DNA of 64,000 bases from Oleispirillum sp963678075 (GTDB taxonomy: Bacteria > Pseudomonadota > Alphaproteobacteria > Rhodospirillales > Rhodospirillaceae): the NCBI GenBank assembly GCA_963678075.2, contig CAXXPK010000005.1, positions 186,001 through 250,000 on the forward strand, written 5' to 3'. Position numbers and translations under genes: made by a program. Under the pieces are notes generated by a model, which worked only from the letters and a program-made list of their open reading frames with translations, did not search any database and was not told the DNA's origin. Shown here piece after piece: positions 54,587-64,000 of this stretch (positions are counted from its first letter, which is position 1; each line of letters starts with the position of its first letter).

Positions 54587-55308
54587 TGCGACAGCACAAT
54601 CGCCAAAAGCTGGGTCAGGAACGCCAAAAGGTCGGTGGCCTGGTCCGGATGGAAGGTCTTTGGGGAAAACGACCCCAGCGCCAGCAGCCCGACCGGGGCG
54701 GGCCGTTCCGGTCCGCCCGGTTCCCAGGTGGCCGGTTCGTCCAGGCGGGCTAGCGCGTCGGAGCGGATACGCGTCGCCTGAGCCCCGAACAGCGGGTTGC
54801 CGTTGCGTTCGGGGGTGAGCAGAACGCGGTCCCCCGGCGCGGCGGCGAACAGGCGGTCAACGGTTCCGGTGGGGACGCGGGCGATGCCACGCGGGCCTTC
54901 GTGCAGGTCGGTGGCGGTGGAGTCCTCGATGATCAGGGCCACCGCGTCGATGTCCAGCACGCGCGGCCAATCCTGGATCACCACGCGGTGAAAATCGGCG
55001 GGGGTGGCGACCTCGGCCAGCAGCAACGCGGCGGAGTGGGTCCGCTGTTGCCGTGTCAGGTTGCCACGGCTTAAGCTCAGTAAATCGACCGAGGTCCGCG
55101 ACAGGCGGTCGAGGTCGTGGCGCAGGCCCTGGATCATCGCGGCCTGGAAGTCGGCCACCGGATCGTCGCCGGAGTATCGCGTCGGCGGCGTCATCGTCCG
55201 CAGCAGGTCCGGGCGTTCCGCCAGGAAGTCCGGGTGACCGCGCAAAAAGGCCTCGACCTCGTCGGCGTCGGGCAGGGCCACGGCGGTGGCGACGTCGCGG
55301 GAACTCAC
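54565..55308 (-). CDS. DUF484 family protein
   Basis: GAF-like cytoplasmic protein of unknown function, 247 residues, usually encoded next to xerC. It has VEAFLRGHPDFLAERPDLL (residues 18-36), DFQAAMIQGLRHDLDRL with a coiled-coil run, and the C-terminal GLLALGSFSPKTFHPDQATD. No membrane or signal segment. It reads toward xerC with overlapping ends and diverges from priA. Confidence 0.88.
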
Positions 55309-55438
55309 GATTCGTTCTCCGCGCGGTGGCGATCGGCGGTCGGCTTGGACAAGAATTTCATGGCTCTGGACGCGGTTGGTTTGTTAATCACACAATGACG
55401 GCGCGGATGCCGCCCCCGGACCCGACGGAGTGTACCCG

Positions 55439-57679
55439 ATGATCGCGCCCTGTGCCACATCCCACGGGAGTTCGCCGCCGTCCTGTCCGGGCGGCGGGCG
55501 GCGGGTGGCTGTGTGCGTGCCGCTGCCGCTGGCGGCGCCCTACGATTATCTATTGCCTTCGGGGATGACGGCCCCGCCGGGGACGATCGTACGGGTGCCG
55601 GTGGGCAAGCGCCTGCTGTGGGGCGTGGTCTGGGGTGACGGCGAGGGCGCCATCGCGGCCGCGCGCTTGAAGACGGTGGCCGAGGTCTCGGCGATGCCGC
55701 CGTTGGCCGATGACATGCGTGCCTTCGTCGATTGGGTGGCGGCCTATACGGTGTCGCCGCCGGGCGCGGTGTTGCGCATGGTGCTGAGCATACCCGATGC
55801 CCTGGAACCGGAAGATCCGGTCGCCGGGGTGGCGCGCGGGGAGTGGCCGGGGTCGGCGCGGCGGACCCCGGCGCGGCAGCGGTTGTGGACGGCGCTGGAG
55901 GGGGCGCCGCCGTTGCCCGCGTCCGAGGCGGCGCGTCGGGCCGGGGTTTCCTCCGCCGCGGTCAAGGGATTGTTGAACGAGGGCGGGCTGATCCGCGTAC
56001 CGTTGCCGCCGCCGGCGCGCTTCGCCACGCCCGATCCGGATGCCGCGCCGCCGGTTCTGGGTCCGGCGCAGGCCGCCGCCGCGACGGCGCTGGCCGCCGG
56101 GGTCGGTGGCGGCTACACGGCGACCCTGTTGGATGGGGTGACCGGCTCCGGTAAGACCGAGGTCTATTTCGAGGCGGTCGCCGAAGCCCTGCGCCAGGGG
56201 CGGCAAACCCTGGTCCTGGTGCCGGAAATCGCGCTGACCGGGCAGTGGTTGGATCGCTTCGCGCGGCGCTTCGGGGTCGCCCCGGCGGCCTGGCATTCCG
56301 AATTGTCCCCGGCGGTGCGCCGCGATACTTGGCGCGCCGTGGCGACCGGCCAGGCCCGCGTGCTGATCGGCGCCCGTTCCGCCCTGTTCCTTCCCTTCGC
56401 CGCGCTGGGCCTGATCGTGGTGGACGAGGAACATGAACATGCCTTCAAGCAAGAGGAGGGGGTGATCTATCAGGGGCGCGACATGGCGGTGGTGCGCGCC
56501 CATCTGGCTGGGATTCCGGTGGTCCTGGCCTCCGCCACGCCGTCGTTGGAGACTCTCGCCAACGTGCGGGCCGGGCGCTACGCCGTTCATGGCTTGCCGC
56601 AGCGCCATGGCGGGGCGGAGATGCCGGTGGTCTCCCTGGTCGATCTGCGGGCGACGCCGCCCGATAACGGCGCCTGGGGGCGTGGCTTCCTGGCGCCGCC
56701 GCTGGTCGCCGCGATGGCCGAGACCTTCGCCAAGAGGGAGCAGGCGCTGCTCTATCTTAATCGCCGCGGGTACGCCCCCCTGACCATCTGTCAGCGCTGC
56801 GGCCGCCGTCTGCAATGTCCGCAGTGCACCGCCTGGCTGGTTGAACACCATGGCCGCGACGGCCGCGGCCGTCTGGTCTGCCATCACTGCGGCCACGCCG
56901 AGGCGCTGCCCGAGGCCTGCCCGTCATGCGGCACCGCGCAGAGTTTCGTCGCCTGCGGGCCGGGGGTTGAACGCGTCGCCGAGGAAGTGGCGGCCCGCTT
57001 CCCCGATGCGCGGCGGTTGATTCTGTCCAGCGACCACGTCGGCGGCCCGCGGGCTTTCGCTCAGGCCCTGAATGCGATCGTGGCGGGCGAAGTCGATGTG
57101 GTGATCGGCACCCAGATGGTGGCGAAGGGGCATCACTTTCCTGGCTTGACCCTGGTTGGCGTCGTCGATTCCGATCTCGGCCTGGCGGGGGGCGACCTGC
57201 GGGCGGCGGAACGCACCTACCAATTGCTGCATCAGGTGGCGGGCCGCGCCGGGCGGGCGGACAAGCCCGGCCGCGTGCTGATGCAAACCTTCGACCCGGA
57301 CCAGGCGGTGATCGCGGCCCTGGCGGCGGGAGATCGCGAGGCCTTCATCGCCGCCGAGCAGACGGGGCGCCGCGTCCTGGGGATGCCGCCGTTCGGACGG
57401 CTGGCGGCGGTGATCGTCGCCGCAAAATCCGAGGACGAGGCGTCGCGGCTGGCCATGGCGCTGGGGCGGGCCTTTCCGGACGCAGGCGATGGGGTGCGGT
57501 TGTACGGCCCTGTGCCCGCGGTGCTGACCCGCCTGCGCGGGTGGGTGCGCTATCGCCTGCTGGTGCGTGCCCCGCGCGAGGTGCGCCTACAACCGTTGCT
57601 GCGCGCATGGCTGGCTTCGGTTTCGATTCCCCGGTCGGCGCGGGTCAGACTCGACATCGATCCCTATAATTTCATGTAA
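55439..57679 (+). CDS. priA: Primosomal replication restart helicase PriA
   Basis: 3'-5' helicase that reloads DnaB at collapsed forks; 746 residues. The N-terminal 3'-primer binding domain (RVAVCVPLPLAAPYDYLLPS) is followed by a winged helix. Helicase motifs: GVTGSGKTEVYFEAV (about 233-247), VVDEEHEHAFKQEEG (about 327-341), LASATPSLET. Zinc-binding Cys: CQRCGRRLQCPQC and CHHCGHAEALPEACPSCG. Then GTQMVAKGHHFPGLTLVGV and HQVAGRAGRADKPGRV. ATG 55439 lies 8 bases after GGAG; GTG 55430 is the alternative. Normal length, no lesion. Confidence 0.94.
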   Translation: MIAPCATSHGSSPPSCPGGGRRVAVCVPLPLAAPYDYLLPSGMTAPPGTIVRVPVGKRLLWGVVWGDGEGAIAAARLKTVAEVSAMPPLADDMRAFVDWVAAYTVSPPGAVLRMVLSIPDALEPEDPVAGVARGEWPGSARRTPARQRLWTALEGAPPLPASEAARRAGVSSAAVKGLLNEGGLIRVPLPPPARFATPDPDAAPPVLGPAQAAAATALAAGVGGGYTATLLDGVTGSGKTEVYFEAVAEALRQGRQTLVLVPEIALTGQWLDRFARRFGVAPAAWHSELSPAVRRDTWRAVATGQARVLIGARSALFLPFAALGLIVVDEEHEHAFKQEEGVIYQGRDMAVVRAHLAGIPVVLASATPSLETLANVRAGRYAVHGLPQRHGGAEMPVVSLVDLRATPPDNGAWGRGFLAPPLVAAMAETFAKREQALLYLNRRGYAPLTICQRCGRRLQCPQCTAWLVEHHGRDGRGRLVCHHCGHAEALPEACPSCGTAQSFVACGPGVERVAEEVAARFPDARRLILSSDHVGGPRAFAQALNAIVAGEVDVVIGTQMVAKGHHFPGLTLVGVVDSDLGLAGGDLRAAERTYQLLHQVAGRAGRADKPGRVLMQTFDPDQAVIAALAAGDREAFIAAEQTGRRVLGMPPFGRLAAVIVAAKSEDEASRLAMALGRAFPDAGDGVRLYGPVPAVLTRLRGWVRYRLLVRAPREVRLQPLLRAWLASVSIPRSARVRLDIDPYNFM

Positions 57680-57825
57680 ATCGGGGGGCGCGTGGGGGTG
57701 GCCCGGCCCGCCCGAAAAAGGGGAGGATGTCGAAAAGCCACGCTTTTGTCGCCGGATTACCGTATTCGCGGTTCTCAGGCGGAGATTTTCTTGTAAAATC
57801 CCGGCGGACTTGGCGGTGAGCGGGG

Positions 57826-57854
57826 TTGCGGGGGATTGGCAACAATGCTAAACA
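57826..57854 (+). promoter_or_regulatory. Candidate promoter for the atp operon
   Basis: TTGCGG (57826-57831), a 17-base spacer and TAAACA (57849-57854), 95 bases before atpH. The rest of 57680-57948 shows no gene. Confidence 0.5.
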
Positions 57855-57948
57855 TCCTCCCCGCGAACGGGGGTGACCGCCAAAACTGTCGGCCCGCAGG
57901 GGAATCGGTTCCCGCCGGGCTCCCACTCTAACTTGAGGGTCTGTCCCA

Positions 57949-58508
57949 GTGTCATCAAAGTCTTCTGATGTTTTGGGGCTTTCCGGCCGTTACGCGGACG
58001 CTCTGGTGGAGCTGGCCGCCGACAACGGTGCGGTGGAGTCCGTCGAAGCCGATGTTCGGCTGTTGCAGGAAGTCGTCGCGGAAAGCGCCGATTTTCGCGG
58101 CTTCATCGCCAATCCGGCGTTTTCTCGCGCCAACCACGTTCAGGGACTCGAGGCCGTTCTCAGCAAGGCTGGGATCGGAGAGATGACCCGCAAGTTTGTT
58201 CTTTTGATCGCCAGCAACCGCCGCCTGTTCGCGCTGTCCGAGATTCTCGAGGCGGTGCAGCGAAAAATCCAGGAGCAGCGGGGCGAGGTGACCGCCGCCG
58301 TGACCTCGGCGCGCGCGCTAACCGCCGCGCAGCAGAAGACTCTGGCGAAGGCTTTGAAGACGGCCACCGGACATGACGTCAAGGTCAATGTCGCGGTGGA
58401 TCCGAAGGTTTTGGGCGGATTGGTCGTGCAGATCGGTTCGCGCATGGTGGATAGCTCGCTGCGTTCGCAGCTGCAACGCTTGCAACTCGCTATGAAAGGG
58501 GTCGGCTG

Positions 58509-58509
<1 letters not shown>
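57949..58509 (+). CDS. atpH: ATP synthase delta subunit
   Basis: Peripheral stalk connector between F1 and the b subunits; 186 residues. It has GLSGRYADALVELAADNGAV at the start of the helical N domain, FVLLIASNRRLFALSEILEA and the C-terminal VDPKVLGGLVVQIGSRMVDSS. GTG start at 57949 after GAGGGTCTGTCCCA. The atp F0 genes are not in the window, as in many alphaproteobacteria where F1 and F0 operons are separate. The stop overlaps the atpA start. Confidence 0.95.
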
Positions 58510-60041
<1,532 letters not shown>

Positions 60042-60068
60042 CCCTTTGGATGCGGAAGGTGAGAGCCC

Positions 60069-60947
60069 ATGCCGAGCCTTAAAGACCTGCGGCTGCGCAT
60101 CAGCTCAGTCAAATCGACGAAGAAGATCACGTCGGCGATGAAGATGGTCTCCGCCGCCAAACTGCGCCGCGCGCAGGAATCGGCGGAGTCGGCGCGTCCC
60201 TATGCCGAACGCATGGATCGCATGATGTGCAGCCTTGCCGCCTCCCTTGGCGAGGAAGCCAAGGCGCCGCGCCTGATGGCAGGTAACGGCAAGGATGGCG
60301 TGCATCTGATTGTGTTGTTTACCTCCGACCGTGGTCTGTGCGGGGCCTTCAACGCCTCGGTGGCGCGCAGCGTGCGACAGAAAGCGCGTGAACTGATGAC
60401 GATGGGCAAGACGGTGAAGTTTCTTGCCGTCGGTCGTAAGGGGCGCGATCTGCTGCGGTCCGAATTCGGCGATGCGGTCATCGACTCCCGTCAGGGGATC
60501 GGCCGCAAGGGCGTCAAGTTCGTGGAAGCCGATGATGTTGCCAAGACCTTGGTTCGCCTGTTCGAGGAAGGTGCCTTCGACGTTTGCTGGGGTGTTTACA
60601 ATCGCTTCCAGTCGGCGATGGCGCAGGTCGTCACTTGGCAACAGGTCATTCCCTTTGCCGCGCCGGCAGGCGACGACGAGTCCGTCACCGTCATGCCCTA
60701 TGAGTACGAGCCCTCGCAGGTGGAAATTTTGGAAAGTCTGGTGCCGCGCAATTTGTCGGTCCAGGTCTTCCGTTTTCTGCTGGAAAGCCAGGCGTCGGAA
60801 CACGGCGCGCGGATGACCGCGATGGACAATGCGACGCGCAATGCCAGCGATATGATCGACGACCTGACACTGACCTACAACCGGACGCGTCAGGCCTTCA
60901 TCACGCGCGAGTTGATTGAAATCATTTCCGGCGCCGAAGCCGTATAA
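60069..60947 (+). CDS. atpG: ATP synthase gamma subunit
   Basis: Central rotor shaft; 292 residues. Conserved N-terminal helix SLKDLRLRISSVKSTKKITS and AMKMVSAAKLRRAQES; TSDRGLCGAFNASVARSVRQ in the globular part; C-terminal helix SEHGARMTAMDNATRNASDM and LTYNRTRQAFITRELIEIIS. GGAAGGTGAGAGCCC precedes the ATG. Intact. Confidence 0.97.
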   Translation: MPSLKDLRLRISSVKSTKKITSAMKMVSAAKLRRAQESAESARPYAERMDRMMCSLAASLGEEAKAPRLMAGNGKDGVHLIVLFTSDRGLCGAFNASVARSVRQKARELMTMGKTVKFLAVGRKGRDLLRSEFGDAVIDSRQGIGRKGVKFVEADDVAKTLVRLFEEGAFDVCWGVYNRFQSAMAQVVTWQQVIPFAAPAGDDESVTVMPYEYEPSQVEILESLVPRNLSVQVFRFLLESQASEHGARMTAMDNATRNASDMIDDLTLTYNRTRQAFITRELIEIISGAEAV

Positions 60948-61005
60948 GAGACAGACTTTATTGCGGCAGGCGGCCCCTGCTCGCGGTTCGATAGGAGTGA
61001 CACTC

Positions 61006-62427
61006 ATGGCGAAGAAAAACGTCGGTACGATCTCCCAGGTCATGGGTGCCGTCGTGGACGTCAAGTTTTCTGGCGAGATTCCGGCGATCCAGACCGCTTT
61101 GGAGACGGAGAACCAGGGACATCGTTTGGTCCTGGAAGTGGCGCAGCACTTGGGTGAGGGCGTGGTGCGCACGATCGCCATGGACGCCACCGAAGGTTTG
61201 GTGCGCGGTCGCGAGGTGATCGATACCGGGTCGCCGATCAAGATGCCGGTGGGGCCGGAAATCCTGGGTCGCATCTTGAACGTGATTGGCGAGCCGGTGG
61301 ATGAACGCGGCCCGATCAAGACCAAGATGAAGTTGCCGATCCACCGGTCCGCTCCGGAATTTTCCGAGCAGTCCACGGAAACCGAGATTCTGGTCACCGG
61401 CATTAAGGTGGTGGATCTGCTGGAACCCTATCCGAAGGGCGGCAAGATCGGCCTGTTCGGTGGCGCCGGTGTGGGCAAGACGGTGTTGATCATGGAATTG
61501 ATCAATAACATCGCCAAGGGCCACGGCGGGTATTCGGTGTTCGCGGGCGTCGGCGAACGGACCCGCGAGGGTAACGACCTTTACCACGAAATGATCGAGT
61601 CCGGGGTTATCGACCTGGAAGGTCCGAATTCCAAATGCGCCCTGGTCTATGGCCAGATGAACGAGCCGCCGGGCGCGCGTTCCCGCGTCGCGCTGTCGGG
61701 TCTGACCCTGGCCGAATACTTCCGTGACGAGGAAGGTCAGGACGTGCTGTTCTTTGTGGACAACATCTTCCGCTTTACCCAGGCGGGCTCGGAAGTCTCG
61801 GCGCTGTTGGGCCGCATTCCGTCGGCGGTGGGCTATCAACCGACTCTCGGCACCGACATGGGCGCCTTGCAGGAACGCATCACCACCACCAAGAAGGGGT
61901 CGATTACCTCGGTGCAGGCGGTTTACGTTCCCGCCGACGATTTGACCGACCCGGCTCCGGCCACCACCTTCTCGCACTTGGATGCGACCACCGTGCTTTC
62001 CCGCCAGATCGCCGAGCTTGGCATCTATCCGGCGGTGGACCCCCTGGATTCGACCTCGCGCATTCTGGATCCGCGCGTCGTTGGCGAGGATCATTACACG
62101 GTTGCCCGCGAAGTGCAGCGCATTCTGCAGACCTATAAGTCGCTGCAGGACATCATCGCGATCCTGGGCATGGACGAATTGTCGGAAGAAGACAAGCTGA
62201 CGGTGGCCCGCGCCCGCAAGATCCAGCGCTTCTTGTCGCAGCCGTTCCATGTTGCCGAGGTGTTCACCGGTTCTCCGGGCGTTTTCGTGCAGTTGGAAGA
62301 TACCATCAAGGGCTTCAAGGGGATCATCGCGGGTAAGTACGACCACATGCCGGAACAGTCGTTCTACATGGTTGGCACCATCGAAGAGGCGATCGCCAAG
62401 GCCAAGAAGATGGCGGAAGCGGCGTAA
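61006..62427 (+). CDS. atpD: ATP synthase beta subunit
   Basis: Catalytic F1 subunit; 473 residues. Walker A GGAGVGKTVLIMELINN (about 151-167), catalytic Glu in GVGERTREGNDLYHEM, Walker B VLFFVDNIFRFTQAGSEVSA, SITSVQAVYVPADDLTDPAP, and the DELSEEDK switch region. Start at 61006 follows ATAGGAGTGACACTC; an upstream in-frame ATG at 60916 overlaps atpG and is not family-like. Confidence 0.98.
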   Translation: MAKKNVGTISQVMGAVVDVKFSGEIPAIQTALETENQGHRLVLEVAQHLGEGVVRTIAMDATEGLVRGREVIDTGSPIKMPVGPEILGRILNVIGEPVDERGPIKTKMKLPIHRSAPEFSEQSTETEILVTGIKVVDLLEPYPKGGKIGLFGGAGVGKTVLIMELINNIAKGHGGYSVFAGVGERTREGNDLYHEMIESGVIDLEGPNSKCALVYGQMNEPPGARSRVALSGLTLAEYFRDEEGQDVLFFVDNIFRFTQAGSEVSALLGRIPSAVGYQPTLGTDMGALQERITTTKKGSITSVQAVYVPADDLTDPAPATTFSHLDATTVLSRQIAELGIYPAVDPLDSTSRILDPRVVGEDHYTVAREVQRILQTYKSLQDIIAILGMDELSEEDKLTVARARKIQRFLSQPFHVAEVFTGSPGVFVQLEDTIKGFKGIIAGKYDHMPEQSFYMVGTIEEAIAKAKKMAEAA

Positions 62428-62450
62428 CGCGTTAGGGGAAGGATCGGAAG

Positions 62451-62876
62451 ATGGCGGCAACCACGCAGTTCGAACTCGTCTCGCCGGAGCGGCTGTTCTT
62501 CAGCCAGCCGGTGGAGATGGTGGTGGTTCCTGGCCGCGAGGGCGATTTCGCCGCGCTGCCCGGCCGCACGCCGACGTTGGCGACGGTGCGTCCTGGCGTC
62601 ATCGTGATCTTCGAAGACGGCAAGCCGAAGGAGCGGATTTTCGTTGCCGGCGGTTTTGCCGAGATCACCAAGGAAACCTGTACCGTCCTGGCGGAAGAGG
62701 CGGCGATCGTCTCGGACTTGTCGTTGGCGGTGGCGGAAGAACGCTTCGATGCGGCGCAACGGGCCTATTTGGCGTCGGTCACGAACGACGATGCGGCGAA
62801 GGCGGTGGCCGATGCCGAGTTGGAGATCGCGACCGCGATGCTTTATGCCGCGAAGGGCGAATTCGCCTATCATTAA
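62451..62876 (+). CDS. atpC: ATP synthase epsilon subunit
   Basis: Regulatory rotor subunit; 141 residues. Beta-sandwich domain with FELVSPERLFFSQPVEMVVV, GREGDFAALPGRTPTLATV and KERIFVAGGFAEITKETCTV, followed by a two-helix C domain (AEERFDAAQRAYL, VADAELEIATAML). Last gene of the operon, closed by a terminator 22 bases later. Confidence 0.96.
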   Translation: MAATTQFELVSPERLFFSQPVEMVVVPGREGDFAALPGRTPTLATVRPGVIVIFEDGKPKERIFVAGGFAEITKETCTVLAEEAAIVSDLSLAVAEERFDAAQRAYLASVTNDDAAKAVADAELEIATAMLYAAKGEFAYH

Positions 62877-62897
62877 GGATCGGCATCGCGCCGACCA

Positions 62898-62935
62898 AAA
62901 ACGTCCGCCGGTTCATTCCGGCGGGCGTTTTGTTT
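62898..62935 (+). terminator. Terminator of the atp operon
   Basis: AAAACGTCCGCCGG TTCATT CCGGCGGGCGTTTTGTTT: an 11-bp GC stem (one mismatch) with A and T tracts on both sides, so it can serve the convergent GGDEF gene as well. Confidence 0.85.
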
Positions 62936-62936
62936 A

Positions 62937-63694
62937 TCAGACCACGGGAGGGACCGTTTGTAAAGGGGTGTTTTCGGCAGGGACCAGACGGTCGCGGCCT
63001 TCCGCCTTGGCGCGGTACATCGCGAAGTCGGCGGCGCGCATCAGGATGTCGGCGTCACCGCTGTGATCGGGATAGAGGGCGGCGCCGATGCTGATAGTTG
63101 CGTTCAGGCAGGCGTTCGCGATCATGAACGGTCGATGAAAGGCGGCCAGAAGCCGCATCGCCAGGGTATGGATATCCGGGGAGTTATCGACCAGGATGAC
63201 GAATTCGTCACCTCCCAGGCGGGCCGCGATATCGGAATTACGGATCGTTTTGTTGATTCTTTCCGCCACCTCGCACAGAAGTTCATCGCCGATCGCATGG
63301 CCGTGGTTGTCGTTGACCGACTTGAAGTCGTCAATATCGACGAACAGCAGGCCAAAACGGCGGTCCTCGCGCCGGGCACGCTGTACGGCCTGTTTCAGGT
63401 GCTCGATGAAGGCGGCGCGGTTGCGCATTCTGGTCAGGGCGTCGGTCACGGCGCTTTTCTGCAGCCGGGCCTCGACCTCGTCACGGCGGGTTTCCTCCGC
63501 CGTCAGCCAGATTTTCAAAAGCAGGGCGGTCACGGCGACGAAGGCCCACCCCTTGTAAAGACTGATGGTCGTGAAGGTTTCAGGGGAAAAAAAGAAGACA
63601 AAGAATCCGACACGCCGATCCACAGGAGCGATAATCCCAGGTATCCCAAGGCGATCCGTGTCGAGTGTTTCAGCAACTTGACGCCTCCGGGCAT
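62937..63694 (-). pseudogene. Membrane diguanylate cyclase (GGDEF), frameshifted at an A7 tract
   Basis: Makes cyclic di-GMP. The first membrane helix (LLKHSTRIALGYLGLSLLWIG) is in one frame and the rest is in another: second helix YKGWAFVAVTALLLKIWL, coiled linker, then the GGDEF domain with DALTRMRNRAAFIEHL, VDIDDFKSVNDNHGHAIGDE and active site RLGGDEFVIL. No RxxD inhibitory site is obvious upstream. The switch lies at the run of seven A (T on the coding strand) at 63587-63593; one more base would join SDSLSSFF to SPETFTT. The GGDEF part could still be translated from an internal ATG at 63623 as a 228-residue protein with one membrane helix. Confidence 0.78.
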
Positions 63695-63752
63695 AGGATA
63701 GGGTATTTGAACCAAGAGGCTACCACTCAAATATTAGACTTTTTTTTATAAA

Positions 63753-64000
63753 CTATCAAGTGCGCCTGTGTGTAATTCCCCGGCGGTAGGCCGCGATGTG
63801 CGGGGCGAAGGCATCGACCACCGCTTCGTAGAGCGGGCGTTTGAAGGGAACGATCAAATCGGGCAGCGCGTCGAAGTCCGCCCACGACCAAGCGCAGAAT
63901 TCCGGGTGCTCGGTGGCGATGTCGATGTCGGTGTCGGTGCCGGTGAAGCGCAGTAGAAACCACTTTTGTTTCTGTCCGCGAAAGCGTCCCCGCCAGATGT
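63753..64000 (-). CDS. rppH: RNA pyrophosphohydrolase RppH, C-terminal part (5' end outside window)
   Basis: Nudix enzyme that removes pyrophosphate from mRNA 5' ends and starts decay. Only the last 81 residues are visible, entering from the right edge: WRGRFRGQKQKWFLLRFTG, DIDIATEHPEFCAWSWADF, LPDLIVPFKRPLYEAVVDAF, ending RRGITHRRT and TAG at 63755. These match the RppH C-terminal block exactly in order. The Nudix box lies outside the window. The frame is open and shows no lesion. Confidence 0.88.

Noticed and set aside
63727..63963. Protein with a His-Arg repeat (HRHRHRHRHR)
   Set aside because: Off-frame reading of the rppH C terminus, where GACATCGACATCG-type codons create the apparent repeat.

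Overview
The window is GC-rich DNA of an alphaproteobacterium. The nearest resemblance I can name from protein sequence and gene order is a Rhodospirillales or Rhodospirillaceae-type organism. The supports are ffh-rpsP-rimM-trmD-rplS followed by leuCD, leuB and asd; mdh-sucCD-sucAB-lpd; sdhCDAB; a separate atpHAGDC operon; and ftsY-mtaB-dapF. I cannot assign a species.

Layout. 1-1.1 kb: biotin ECF transporter (bioN partial, bioY). 1.2-10.2 kb: a collapsed formamide/urea acquisition locus, holding an fmdA remnant, an IS5-type element, a response regulator and an NCS1-permease/histidine kinase, both broken, and urtABCDE, of which only urtD is intact. 10.2-13.5 kb: an internally deleted CinA-like gene, mutT, argJ and ppiC. 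13.7-19.1 kb: a broken hypothetical gene, secA, and an mscS relic cut by the second copy of the same IS. 19.2-23.2 kb: ftsY, mtaB, dapF and a broken iron-sulfur protein gene. 23.5-31.9 kb: SRP, ribosome and leucine/aspartate genes, all intact. 32-41 kb: thioesterase, fused relics of yaiI and pdxY, a CitE-like lyase, sdhCDAB, a broken TPR protein, a lipoprotein and a broken zapE. 41-50.3 kb: TCA-cycle genes. 50.4-53.6 kb: a trkH-kdpD-kdpE chimera. 53.6-64 kb: xerC, DUF484, priA, the F1 ATP synthase operon, a frameshifted GGDEF gene and the end of rppH.

How it works together. Respiration and carbon metabolism (SDH, TCA cycle, ATP synthase), translation, secretion and amino acid synthesis are preserved. 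Nitrogen scavenging, potassium and osmotic response, two-component sensing and several accessory genes are decaying. About seventeen genes are broken by point nonsense mutations, one-base frameshifts, IS insertion and many internal deletions. Unexpectedly, nearly every large deletion I can recognise has kept the reading frame, giving shortened or chimeric open frames. I infer recent relaxed selection, as in a lineage moving to a stable or host-associated habitat; the sequence alone does not prove this.

I found no CRISPR array, phage, rRNA, tRNA or defence system. The most unusual content is the series of in-frame deletions, the TrkH-KdpD-KdpE chimera, the IS with its start codon held in a hairpin, a MutT lacking a catalytic Glu, and a family of intergenic repeats placed inside operons.
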